Positions 1 through 11,159 of a stretch of 64,000 nt of DNA are shown piece after piece; position 1 is the first letter of the stretch; each line of letters opens with the position of its first letter. Under the pieces are notes generated by a model that was given only the letters and a program-made list of their open reading frames with translations, made no database searches and was not told where the DNA came from. The stretch covers positions 1 through 64,000 of the forward strand of contig JAJYUL010000004.1 in NCBI GenBank assembly GCA_021792555.1, read 5' to 3'. The position numbers and the translations under genes were made by a program. The DNA comes from Pseudomonadota bacterium. Lineage in GTDB: Bacteria > Pseudomonadota > Gammaproteobacteria > Steroidobacterales > Steroidobacteraceae.

Positions 1-139
1 TGCGCTCGGCGAGCTCCTCGACGCTGCGCTCGCCTTGGGCGATCAGCTCGAGCAACTCCAGCCGATGGGGATGTCCCAGCGCCGAAGCAATCTCGGCGAG
101 ATGGGCGTAGATGCGCTGCTTGGGTCGACTGCTTGACAT
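1..139 (-). CDS. ArsR-family transcriptional regulator, N-terminal part
   Basis: The minus strand from the ATG at 137-139 reads MSSSRPKQRIYAHLAEIASA and then LGHPHRLELLELIAQGERS, which is the first helices of an ArsR/SmtB winged-helix repressor. The gene runs off the left edge after about 46 residues. This N-terminal form, with a long helix before the winged helix and no metal-binding Cys visible so far, is common in ArsR regulators that carry a C-terminal rhodanese domain, but the rest is outside the window. The Tn3-type element starts 74 bp upstream of its start codon, so its promoter region may have been altered by the insertion. Confidence 0.8.
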   Translation of the reverse strand, partial: MSSSRPKQRIYAHLAEIASALGHPHRLELLELIAQGERSVEELAER

Positions 140-213
140 CGTGATTCCTTCAATCAATCATTCGCCAAATCGATGGAATATTCAAGTACCGAAAATTGAG
201 GAATGCCATAATC

Positions 214-250
214 GGGGTTCCCTTGATTTCGGTGCCAAAAGTGCCGGTAG
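214..250 (+). repeat. Left terminal inverted repeat of the Tn3-family element
   Basis: Begins GGGGTTCCCTTGATTTC and matches the reverse complement of 3389-3425 at 35 of 37 positions. The GGGG end is typical of the Tn3 family. Confidence 0.92.
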
Positions 251-359
251 GATTTCTCGGTGATTACAGGGGCCGAGGCGAGATTTCATAGCTGATTCAA
301 ACGGTTGCTGTTCGGCTTTCTGGCGGGCTATGGTGACGCCCTGCGGGGAGGTCCAGAAC

Positions 360-3279
360 ATGAACGACTGGCAGTCGACGTGGCTGGGGCGGCGATGTCT
401 GCCGCGTGATCTGAGCGACTTTGAGATCGAGGCGTTCTTCACGTTTACCGGGAATGAGCGGCGGGTGATCGAGGAGCGCCGTGGCTCCGCCCTCAAGATC
501 GCTTTGGCGCTGCAGATCGGTTTCCTGCGCATGACGGGGCGACTGATGGAAGCGGTGCGCATGGTCCCGCCGGCATTGTGGCGGCACCTGGGTCAGCAAT
601 TCGAGGTCGCCGCCCCGACCCTGGCGTCGCTCCGGGCGATGTATCGGCGCCGCCGGACACTGTTTGAGCATCAAGAACTCGCCTGCGAGACGCTCGGTTT
701 CCACTGGCTCTCGCAAGCACAGCGCCGTGCCCTGATGCGCGTGCTGCGCGAAGAACTCGCCCGCACGCGCGATCGAGCGCGGCTGCTGCAATTCGCACGG
801 GGCTGGCTGTATGAACATCGGCTGATCGTGCCGCGAGAGCGAGAGCTGCGCACGATGATCGCCAAGGCGATCCGCGCCCACGAGACGCAGCTGGCCCGTA
901 CGATCGTCGGGGCGGTCGATCCGGCGTTGCTGGGCGAGTGGCGGACGATCCTCACGCGGCCCCGCGAAAGCGGCGCGACGGTGCAGAGCTGGCTGTGGGC
1001 AGCGCCGGCGAAGCATTCCTCCCGACAGATCGAGGAGGTCCTCGAGCGGGTCGAGCTGTTGAGGCAGCTGGGGGTCGAGCGGCACCTGAGGGAGCTCTCT
1101 GATGCCATTGTGCGCCGGTACGCCCGTCGACTGGCCGCCCGGGCTCCGGCGGTGGCGGCGCGGATTGCGGAACCTGCGCGCACGATCGAAGTGGCGTGTT
1201 TCCTGCGCCATTGCCTGCTGGTGAGCACCGATCGGCTGCTGCTGATGGTGCGCCGACGGGTGGCGGATTTGTGGCGCATCGCTGCCGCCGGAGTCGATGC
1301 CAAGCTGACCGACTGCGCCCGGCTGTATCAGGAGCTGCTCGGTGAGCTTGCCCGGCTGGCCAGCGACCCGGGAGTCTCGAGCGAGACGATGCGCGAGCAG
1401 CTCCTGTCGCTCATTCAGGCCCACCGAGCCCGCCGTCCCCGCAGCCGTGCCGAGATCGTGCGCGAGCGGTTGATCGAGGGCGTGCGTCCGGTGCGTGCGC
1501 TCCTGAAGGCGCTGGCGAGGTTGCCCTGGCAGGCCGTCCCGGCGCACCCGCTGCTCGAGCCCCTCGGGGTGTTACGGGGGCTCTACGAACGCGACAGGCA
1601 TGATCTGCCGGTATCGCTCGACTTGCCCGTGGGTCGGGTCTGGCGCGCCGCGCTCAAGAGCCCCGACCGCGAGCGCGCATTGGCGGCCCTCGAAGTCGCA
1701 ACGCTCTTGAACCTGCGCCGGGCGCTACGCAACGGCACCGTCTGGATCGAACACAGCCTCGGCTTCCGCAGCCGCGAGACGCTGTTTATTCCCGAGCCAC
1801 GGTGGCAGCAGAGCCGCCGCACACACTATCGACGGCTGTCATTGCCGACGGACCCGAAGAATTTCCTCGACCCGCTGATCGAACGTGCCAAGGCGGGCGT
1901 GGCGGCGGTCGCCGAAGCCGCCGCTGCCGGCGTGCTCAAGATCGATGACGAGCTGCATCTGACGCCGCTGGCGGCGCAGGAGGACCCGAAAATCGAGAAG
2001 CTGCGCGTGGCCCTCGACCGTCGCATCGGCGAGGCGCAGCTACCGCAGATCATCCTGGGCGTGGATGCGCAGGTGCGCTTCAGCTGGATCATGTTGGGCA
2101 GAGAACCGCGTTCGGCGAGCGAACTGCTGATGGTCTATGCCGGGATCCTCGCCCACGGCACGGCCCTCTCGGCCGCCGAGACCGCGCGCATGATCCCGCA
2201 GCTCTCGAGCGCCTCGGTCCGGGCGGCGATGAAGTGGGCGGGCGATGAGCGGCGCTTGGCACAGGCGTGCAGCGCCATCCTGGCGTTCATGCATCGCCAT
2301 CCGATCTGCGCCACCTGGGGGCGAGCGGATCTCGCTTCCTCGGACATGATGAGCCTGGAGACCTACCGGCGCGTGTTCCTCGCGCGCAATGATCCGAGGC
2401 GCCAGACCCCCTCGGTCGGGATCTACTCCCACACCCGCGATTGCTTCGGGATCTCCTATGCGCAGCCCATCTTGCTCAACGAGCGCCAGGCCGGTGCCGC
2501 CATCGAAGGCGTGGTGCGCGACGAGCGCCTCGAGACCACTCAGCTCGCCGTCGATACCCACGGGTACACCGACGCCGGCATGTCTCTCGCCCCGGGGTGT
2601 GGGGTTTGACCTGTGTCCACGCCTGAAGGCGCTGAAGGATCGACACCTGTTCCTGCCGCGCGGGAGCGAGATCCCCGCGATCTTGAGCTCGGTCTGCCAC
2701 GCCCGTCTCGATCCGGCCAAGATCCAAGCACAGTGGGACCGGATGGTGCACCTGTTCGCCTCCGTTCACAGCGGCCACACGAGCGCGATCAATGCGCTCA
2801 CGCGCTTTGGCTCCGCGGCGCGCGGCGATCCGCTGTACGAGGCACTCGTGCAGCTCGGGCAGCTGCTGCGGACTGTGTTCCTGGCCGACTGCTTCGTCAA
2901 CGAGGCCTTTCGCCGAGAGCTGCTGCGCGTGCTCAATCGCGGCGAGTCCGCCAATGCGTTGAAGCGCGCGATCTACGCCGGCCGGGTGGCCAGCTACCAA
3001 GCCAAGCAACCCGATGAGATGCAGGCCGTGGCAGACGCCCTGAGCCTGCTGGCCAACCTCGTGATGGCCTGGAATACGGTGAAGATGCAGGGAATCCTCG
3101 ATCGCTGGAATGCGCGTCGCTCAACGGCTGTGCCCCCGGAGCTGATCGGGCGGATCGCCCCAACGCGCACCGAGGGGATCAATCTGCGCGGGGTCTTCAG
3201 CTTTCCCATCGAGCAGTACGCCGAGCAGTTGCTCCCGTCACTCTCGGCGGCGAAATCAGCACCTGCGGCAGCCTCGTAG
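360..3279 (+). pseudogene. tnpA: Tn3-family transposase (TnpA), split by a frameshift
   Basis: This would be a DDE transposase of about 973 residues, the usual Tn3-family length. The ATG at 360 is preferred over the ATG at 330 because it follows a Shine-Dalgarno GGGGAGG at 344-350. The N-terminal part (DLSDFEIEAFFTF, then ERRG) is the DUF4158 region, followed by the catalytic domain. The acidic triad is visible as D662 (SSDMM), D732 (VDTHGYTD) and, after the frameshift, E near residue 862 (LNRGES). The first frame ends at a TGA at 2607-2609. The matching continuation (GFDLCPRLKAL onward) lies one frame over, so the sequence has one base too many in the CCCCGGGG run near 2590-2597. Removing one C restores a continuous Tn3 protein. 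Unless this is a sequencing error, the gene is inactive. Confidence 0.9.
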
Positions 3280-3388
3280 GGGCCAAGAGCGCGCCGCGAA
3301 ATACGCCGTCCGCAACGAACAGAACCCCTAATCCGATCAACCTCTTACAAATGATCACCCCTGAACTCCCGCGAAAAACGGCCTCCCG

Positions 3389-3425
3389 CTACCGGCACTT
3401 TTGGCACTGAAATCAAGGGGACCCC
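3389..3425 (-). repeat. Right terminal inverted repeat of the Tn3-family element
   Basis: Read on the minus strand it begins GGGGTCCCCTTGATTTC and pairs with 214-250 with two mismatches. It marks the outer right end of the element. Confidence 0.92.
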
Positions 3426-3951
3426 AGGTACGGCGCTTGGCGCTCGCTGCGGCGGATGGAGCTGCCGGGGTGAGGGAGGCAGGGTCGTTCGCAGGGGCAA
3501 TGCTCTGAGCGGCCTCGATGCCGTTACAAGAGATGAGGCGGCGGCAAGGTTCTGAAGGGCATGAGCCGGGCGGTGCGTCGGCGGAGGCGGGCGGGCGCGT
3601 CGAACACCGTCGCGATACCGGCCAGCCCATCGTGAACGCAATTCCGCCTCGTCCCCGAAACCGTTCACGTTGAATCCGGAATCTCCGTTCACGCTCCGCC
3701 GGAATCGGTGTTCACGTCGCCCCGGAAACCCCGATCACCATCAGCCGGAATACGCACGGGCAGGCTTGAGCGCCTTGGCGGCGCGTATCACAGGCCAATC
3801 GATCGCGGCAAATTCACGCTCGAAGGTACAGTCGCGAGGCGGTCACGTGGTGCAGATGGTGCACAAAAACATTCCGCACCAATTGTGCACCACTACGTTG
3901 GATCTGAAGGACTAGAAGCGCTGTAAGCTGCGGATTCGTAAAGAGAAATTA
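3426..3951. other. Gene-free stretch between the Tn3 element and tRNA-Gly
   Basis: I find no convincing gene here. Short open frames exist on both strands but have no recognisable domain or ribosome-binding site. The middle holds a degenerate repeat array (3663-3755, annotated separately). The segment from about 3840 is less GC-rich than the core genome. This looks like decayed mobile DNA abutting the 3' end of the tRNA gene. Confidence 0.6.
3663..3755 (+). repeat. Degenerate tandem repeat, 4 units of 23-24 bp
   Basis: Units start at 3663, 3687, 3710 and 3733. The first three begin GTTCACG and the last begins GATCACC; each carries CCGGAA about 12 bases in. A possible further, more diverged copy (GTGAACGCAATTCCG) lies at 3632-3646. 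Regular short repeats of this kind at an element end recall the multiple terminal transposase-binding repeats of IS21-family elements, whose istA/istB genes are absent here. The pattern is seen directly; the IS21 link is inference. Confidence 0.6.
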
Positions 3952-4027
3952 TGGAGCGGGAAACGAGGCTCGAACTCGCGACCTCAACCTTGGCAAGGTT
4001 GCGCTCTACCAACTGAGCTATTCCCGC
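3952..4027 (-). tRNA. glyW: tRNA-Gly (anticodon GCC)
   Basis: On the minus strand a 76-nt cloverleaf begins GCGGGAATAGCTCAGTTGG and ends with an encoded CCA. The anticodon loop reads CTTGCCAAG, giving anticodon GCC. The acceptor stem GCGGGAA pairs with TTCCCGC, and the T arm contains GTTCGAGCC. It lies 55 bp downstream of pgsA, the same order as pgsA-glyW in Escherichia coli. The cysT and leuZ tRNAs that follow glyW in E. coli are not present; mobile DNA begins instead. Confidence 0.97.
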
Positions 4028-4082
4028 ACCGCAAGGCGAGCCGGCATTTTAGGGGGCGCCGGGGCGAAGTCAAGGCTACTGT

Positions 4083-4637
4083 TCAGCGCTTGAGCTCGGG
4101 CCAGGCCGCCCGCAGGTAGGCGACCATCGAGACCAGTGTGGCGGCCGCCGCAAGTTCGGTCATCATCACGCCCGTGGCGTAGATCGGCACGCCGTCGATG
4201 GGCAAGCGATAGAGCATCATCGAGAGCCCCACGATCTGCAGCACCGTCTTGACCTTGCCGAGCTGCGAGACCGCCACCTTGCGCCGTGCGCCGATCTCCG
4301 CCATCCACTCGCGCAGGGCCGAAATCGTGATCTCCCGCCCGATAATCACGATGGCCGTGAGCACGATCAGCGGCCGCGTATCGCGGCTGACCAGCAGCAC
4401 CAGCGCCACCGCCACGATCAGCTTGTCGGCCACCGGATCGAGAAACGCCCCGAGACGCGAGGTCTGTCCGAGCCGCCGCGCGAAGTACCCGTCCAGCGAA
4501 TCCGTGATGCCCGCCGCGGCGAACAGCAGGCCCGCGGCCGGATCCGCCCAGTGGTAGTGCAGCAGGAAGAGCAGCACGATGAGCGGGATGGCGCCGATGC
4601 GCAGCCAAGTCAGCGTGTTCGGCAGGTTCCAGGGCAT
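4083..4637 (-). CDS. pgsA: CDP-diacylglycerol-glycerol-3-phosphate 3-phosphatidyltransferase
   Basis: PgsA makes phosphatidylglycerophosphate from CDP-diacylglycerol and glycerol 3-phosphate, the committed step to phosphatidylglycerol and cardiolipin in the inner membrane. The protein has 184 residues and several hydrophobic segments. It carries the CDP-alcohol phosphotransferase signature D-x2-D-G-x2-A-R-x8-G-x3-D-x3-D (DSLDGYFARRLG, then GAFLDPVADK). I place the start at the ATG at 4637 (MPWNLPNTLTWLR), which matches the family N-terminus and lies 7 bp after the uvrC stop. An upstream ATG at 4670 would overlap uvrC by 26 bp and add 11 atypical residues. It is the last protein gene of the icd-udg-uvrC-pgsA run. 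Confidence 0.95.
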   Translation of the reverse strand: MPWNLPNTLTWLRIGAIPLIVLLFLLHYHWADPAAGLLFAAAGITDSLDGYFARRLGQTSRLGAFLDPVADKLIVAVALVLLVSRDTRPLIVLTAIVIIGREITISALREWMAEIGARRKVAVSQLGKVKTVLQIVGLSMMLYRLPIDGVPIYATGVMMTELAAAATLVSMVAYLRAAWPELKR

Positions 4638-4644
4638 TCGCGAC

Positions 4645-6465
4645 TCATGATCCGGGATGCAGGTGATCATATAGGGTGCGCGCCAGGCTTGCTCCGATTC
4701 CGTTCACCTGCGCCAGATCGGCGATGCCGGCGCGCAACACCCCCTGCAGCCCCCCGAAGTGCATCAGCAGCGCCCGGCGCTTGGCCGGCCCCAAGCCCGG
4801 CACGGCCTCGAGAACCGACTCGTTATAGCGGCGTGCGCGCTTGCGGCGATGGCCGGTGATGGCGAAGCGGTGCGCCTCGTCGCGCACGCGCTGGATCAGC
4901 CGCGAGGCGGGCGAATGCGCCGCGGGGATCCGCGCCGTCGCCTCGCCGTAGACGAACAGCCGCTCCTGGCCGGGCCTTCGGTCCGGCCCTTTGGCGACCC
5001 CGACCAGCGCCACCCCGGCGACCCCGAGCGAGGCGAGCTCCTCGTGCACCCCTGCGATCTGGCCGAGGCCCCCGTCGATCAGCAGCAGGTCCGGGGCGGG
5101 AATCTGCTCGTCCCGCACGCGTGTGTAGCGGCGCTTGAGGGCCTGGCGCAGCGCCCCGTAATCATCCCCGGGGGTGACGCCGGTGATGTTGAAGCGGCGA
5201 TATTCCCTCTTCAGCGGCCCCTCGGGACCGAACACCACGCAGGAGGCGACCGTCCCCTCCCCGCCGGTGTGGCTGATGTCGAAGCACTCGATGCGCCCGG
5301 GCGGCGCCGGCAGATCGAGCTCGCGCGCCAGCGCCGCGAGCATCTCGTCCATCCCCTGGCGGCGCGCCAGGCGCATCCGCAGCGCCTGCTCGGCGTTCTC
5401 GCGCGCCAACTGCACCCAGCGCAGCGCGAGCCCGCGGGCCGCAGTGCGCACCCCGACCGGATGGCCGGCGCGCTCGGTGAGCGCCTCGCCGAGCGCGCCG
5501 GCATCCTCGAGCCGCCGCCCGACCAGCACTTCCGCCGGCGGTTCGTGGTTGGCGTAGTACTGCATCAGAAACGAAGACAGCGCCTCCTCCGGCTCGGCGA
5601 ATGCCGCGCGCGGGAAGCTGCTGGTGGTGCCGAGATTGCGCCCGCCGCGCACCAGCATGGCGCTGACGGCGTACTCGCCCGGCTCACCGGCGATATCGAA
5701 CACGTCCACGTCGCGTTCGTGCTCGGCGGTCACGACCTGCTGGGCCTGGATCTCCCGCAGCGCGGCCAGCTGGTCGCGCAGCTCCGCGGCACGCTCGTAC
5801 TCGAGCCGCTCGGCCGCCGCCTGCATCCGGCCCCTCAGCAGCGCGTTGACCTCATCGCTGCGCCCCTCGAGCACCTTCACGGCGGCCTCCACGTCCTGGG
5901 CGTAGGCCTCGCGGGTGATGAGCGCGACGCAGGGGCCGGAGCACCGCCCGATCTGATGCTGCAGACAGGGGCGGCTGCGGTGCGCGAAGAAGCTGTCGCG
6001 GCAGTTGCGGATGCGGAAGAGCTTCTGCAGCTGGTTCAGCGTCTCGCGCACCGCGGTGCTGCTCGGAAACGGCCCGAAGTAGCGCGCTCCGGGGGTACGC
6101 GCGCCCCGATAGAGCGAGAGGCGCGGGAATTCGTGGCCGGTGCTGAGCAGAATGTACGGGTAGCTCTTGTCATCGCGCAGCACCACGTTGAAGCGCGGCC
6201 GATGCGCCTTGATCAGGTTGTACTCGAGCAGCAGCGCCTCGGTCTCCGAATGCGTGACCGTCACTTCCATCTCGGCGATCAGCTGCACCAGAGCCTGGAC
6301 CTTGGGACTGACGTTGCTGCCGCTGAAGTAGCTGCCCACCCGGTCCTTCAGGCTTCTCGCCTTGCCGACGTAGAGCAGCTCGTGCTGGCGGTCGAACATG
6401 CGATAGACACCGGGCCGGCGCGGCAGTGCGGCCACGAAGCTCTTGGAATCGAACGCGGAGCTCAC
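4645..6465 (-). CDS. uvrC: UvrABC system protein C (excinuclease subunit C)
   Basis: UvrC makes both incisions around a DNA lesion in nucleotide excision repair after UvrA and UvrB load the site. At 606 residues it is full length. The GIY-YIG nuclease domain, which makes the 3' cut, is at about 14-95 (PGVYRMF, then LLYVGKA). A UVR motif that contacts UvrB lies near 195-235. The RNase H-like 5' nuclease begins near 380 (ECFDISHTGGEG), and paired helix-hairpin-helix motifs end the protein (VPGLGPAKRRALL and VNGIGASLA). It follows udg by 9 bp, so two DNA-repair genes probably share one transcript. Confidence 0.97.
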   Translation of the reverse strand: MSSAFDSKSFVAALPRRPGVYRMFDRQHELLYVGKARSLKDRVGSYFSGSNVSPKVQALVQLIAEMEVTVTHSETEALLLEYNLIKAHRPRFNVVLRDDKSYPYILLSTGHEFPRLSLYRGARTPGARYFGPFPSSTAVRETLNQLQKLFRIRNCRDSFFAHRSRPCLQHQIGRCSGPCVALITREAYAQDVEAAVKVLEGRSDEVNALLRGRMQAAAERLEYERAAELRDQLAALREIQAQQVVTAEHERDVDVFDIAGEPGEYAVSAMLVRGGRNLGTTSSFPRAAFAEPEEALSSFLMQYYANHEPPAEVLVGRRLEDAGALGEALTERAGHPVGVRTAARGLALRWVQLARENAEQALRMRLARRQGMDEMLAALARELDLPAPPGRIECFDISHTGGEGTVASCVVFGPEGPLKREYRRFNITGVTPGDDYGALRQALKRRYTRVRDEQIPAPDLLLIDGGLGQIAGVHEELASLGVAGVALVGVAKGPDRRPGQERLFVYGEATARIPAAHSPASRLIQRVRDEAHRFAITGHRRKRARRYNESVLEAVPGLGPAKRRALLMHFGGLQGVLRAGIADLAQVNGIGASLARTLYDHLHPGS

Positions 6466-6474
6466 CCGGACATT

Positions 6475-7105
6475 TTAAACGCCCGCGAGCGCACAGGCGC
6501 GCCCGACCACGCGCCTGAACATCTCGGGCGTGAGCCGGCGGGTCGAGGTGTTGTAGCGGCTGCAATGGTACGAATCGAGCAGCGTGCGCCCGTCCTGCAG
6601 CGGATGCTCGCGCCCGTGGGCGAACGGGAACGCCGAGGGCTTCAGGCCACTTGCCCGAAGAAAGGCCTCATGGGCGATGCGCCCGAGCGCGAGCACCACC
6701 CGTACCCGGGCGAGCCGCGCGAGCTCCTCGCGCAGGTACGCGTTGCAGGTACGGATCTCCGCGGGGGTCGGCTTGTTCTGCGGCGGGACGCACTTGACGG
6801 AATTGACGATGCGCGCGTGGCGCAGCTTCAGCCCATCGTCGCGCGATTGCGAGTGCGGGTGGCTGGCAAGCCCCGCCTCGTGCAGCGTCTGGTACAGCAG
6901 GATCCCCGCATAATCGCCCGTGAAGGGCCGCCCGGTACGGTTCGCCCCGTGCAGCCCCGGGGCGAGCCCCACGATCAGGATCCTCGGGTCGGCGGCGCCG
7001 AAGGACGGCACCGGATGAGCCCAGTAATCCGGATGGCGCGCCCGCACCTCGCCGAGAAACCCGGCAAGGCGCGCACAGCGCCTGCAGTCCGGATCGTAGA
7101 GCGCC

Positions 7106-7116
<11 letters not shown>
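6475..7116 (-). CDS. Uracil-DNA glycosylase, family 5 (UDGb type)
   Basis: It removes uracil, and in this family other deaminated bases, from DNA to start base-excision repair. The 213-residue protein has the family-5 motif 1 [19 protein letters not shown], which lacks the usual polar catalytic residue of other UDG families, and motif 3 [15 protein letters not shown]. Four cysteines that can hold the family's iron-sulfur cluster are seen (DPDCRRC near the start, then VKCVPP and RTCNAYL). The start overlaps the end of icd by 11 bp and uvrC follows after 9 bp, indicating translational coupling in one operon. Confidence 0.88.
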
Positions 7117-8437
<1,321 letters not shown>

Positions 8438-8443
8438 CGGCGC

Positions 8444-8449
8444 ATTCTA
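8444..8449 (-). promoter_or_regulatory. Candidate -10 box of icd
   Basis: TAGAAT on the minus strand, followed by GCGCCG and then the icd ATG. Transcription about 7 bases after the hexamer would start at or next to the A of the ATG, giving a leaderless mRNA. No clear -35 element is visible. Confidence 0.4.
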
Positions 8450-8528
8450 CCGGCAAACCCGGCCACCGATGCTCATTCGTCATTCAATTCGCCGCCCCGT
8501 AGGGCGCGCTCGGCGGCCGGCCGGCCCC

Positions 8529-9896
<1,368 letters not shown>

Positions 9897-9906
9897 GATG
9901 CGCCGG

Positions 9907-9912
9907 ATCGTA
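9907..9912 (-). promoter_or_regulatory. Candidate -10 box of the class II DAHP synthase gene
   Basis: TACGAT on the minus strand, 10 bases before the chosen ATG, with no Shine-Dalgarno between. The 5' leader would be only a few bases long. No -35 match is evident. Confidence 0.3.
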
Positions 9913-9980
9913 GCACGGACTGGCGCCGATCGGCCCGTAGGGGGAGAATTATTCGTTTCACTCTTAGATCCGGGGGCTAC

Positions 9981-11156
9981 ATGCACCGCGTATTGATTCT
10001 CGGCGCCGGCAAGATCGGCGCATTGATCTCAGGATTGCTGGCCGGCTCAGGGGCCTACCAGGTCGATCTGGCCGATGTCGACGGGGCCGTTGCGGAGGCC
10101 GTGGTCAAGGCGCACGGCCTGAAGGGCATGAGCGCGCACGGGCTCGACGCCAAGAGCCGCGAGGCGCTCGATCGTCATCTGGCCGCGCATCCGGTCGATG
10201 CGGTGATCTCGAGCCTGCCTTTCCACTGCAACGTCACCGTGGCCGAGGCAGCCCGCCATGCGAACGTGCACTACTTCGATCTGACCGAGGATGTGGCCGT
10301 CACCCGCGCGGTGCGCACGATCGCCGCGGGCTCCGCCAAGGCATTCGTGCCGCAGTGCGGTCTTGCCCCGGGCTTCATCAGCATCGCCGCGGCCGAGCTG
10401 ATCACCCACTTCCAGTCGCTGCGCGCGGTGAAGCTGCGCGTCGGCGCGCTGCCGCAGCACCCGAACAACGTGCTGAAGTACTCCCTCACCTGGTCGACCG
10501 AGGGCCTGATCAACGAGTACGGCAACCCCTGTCAGGCCATCGTCGATGGCCGCAGCGTCGAGGTCGCCCCGCTCGAGGGTCTGGAGGAGATCGAAATCGA
10601 CGGCACGCTCTATGAGGCGTTCAACACCTCGGGCGGCCTCGGCTCGCTCGCCGAGACGCACGGCGTGCACGCCGAGTCGATGAACTACAAGACGATCCGC
10701 TACCCCGGCCACTGCGAGCAGATGCGCCTGCTGATGAACGACCTGAAGCTCAATCAGGATCGCGACACGCTCAAGCGCATTCTCGAGAACGCCGTGCCGC
10801 AGACGCTGCAGGACGTGATCATCGTCTACGTGGCGGTCACCGGCATGCAGGACGGGCAGCTGCGCGAGGAAAACTACGTCAACAAGATCTACCCGCAGCT
10901 GATCGGCGGGCGGCTCTGGTCGGCGATCCAGGTCACCACCGCTGCGGGCATCACCGCCGTGGTCGACCTGGTGCTCGAGCAGCCCGAGCGCTACGCCGGA
11001 TTCATCGCCCAGGAGCAGTTCCGCCTGCCCGAGATCCTCGCCAACCGCTTCGGGCGGCACTACGCGCCCGGCGGAACCAAGGACGTCTCGGGCGAGGTCA
11101 TCGTCGCGGGCAAGACCGGCCGGCAGCGCACCGTCAACACCCACAAGGCGGCCTGA
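9981..11156 (+). CDS. Saccharopine dehydrogenase-family protein (possibly lysine 6-dehydrogenase)
   Basis: A 391-residue oxidoreductase with an N-terminal Rossmann fold (VLILGAGKIGALISGLL) and the saccharopine dehydrogenase C-terminal domain. It would yield alpha-aminoadipate semialdehyde, either from saccharopine or directly from lysine. The single-domain length of about 390 residues and the absence of a lysine-ketoglutarate reductase nearby make lysine 6-dehydrogenase an attractive reading; saccharopine dehydrogenase is the alternative. The ATG at 9981 starts right at the Rossmann strand; the open frame continues far upstream but only as antisense of the DAHP synthase gene. The ALDH7 gene follows after 3 bp and would oxidise the product. 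Confidence 0.8.
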   Translation: MHRVLILGAGKIGALISGLLAGSGAYQVDLADVDGAVAEAVVKAHGLKGMSAHGLDAKSREALDRHLAAHPVDAVISSLPFHCNVTVAEAARHANVHYFDLTEDVAVTRAVRTIAAGSAKAFVPQCGLAPGFISIAAAELITHFQSLRAVKLRVGALPQHPNNVLKYSLTWSTEGLINEYGNPCQAIVDGRSVEVAPLEGLEEIEIDGTLYEAFNTSGGLGSLAETHGVHAESMNYKTIRYPGHCEQMRLLMNDLKLNQDRDTLKRILENAVPQTLQDVIIVYVAVTGMQDGQLREENYVNKIYPQLIGGRLWSAIQVTTAAGITAVVDLVLEQPERYAGFIAQEQFRLPEILANRFGRHYAPGGTKDVSGEVIVAGKTGRQRTVNTHKAA

Positions 11157-11159
11157 TCC

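Larger units (their letters stand above)
214..3425 (+). mobile_element. Tn3-family transposase-only element (about 3.2 kb)
   Basis: The element is bounded by 37-bp inverted repeats that start with GGGG at 214 and end with CCCC at 3425 and differ at two positions. The only gene between them is a Tn3-family transposase. There is no resolvase, res site or passenger gene: only about 110 bp lie between each repeat and the transposase. Size and content resemble IS1071, a 3.2-kb Tn3-family element that also carries only tnpA, but IS1071 has repeats of about 110 bp and here similarity ends after 37 bp. The flanking pentamers are TAATC (209-213) and AGGTA (3426-3430), so no 5-bp target duplication is visible. 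This suggests that flanking DNA has been lost or rearranged since insertion. Confidence 0.9.

Noticed and set aside
209-3430. 5-bp target duplication of the Tn3-family element
   Set aside because: TAATC on the left and AGGTA on the right do not match.
3663-3755. CRISPR array
   Set aside because: The repeat units are contiguous, 23-24 bp and degenerate, with no spacers and no cas genes.
3670-3926. Small open frames of 72-81 residues after the repeat array
   Set aside because: They run through the repeats, have no Shine-Dalgarno and resemble no family.
3952-4027. Attachment-site duplication of the tRNA-Gly 3' end within the window
   Set aside because: No second copy of the tRNA 3' sequence was found between 1 and 3951; one may lie outside.
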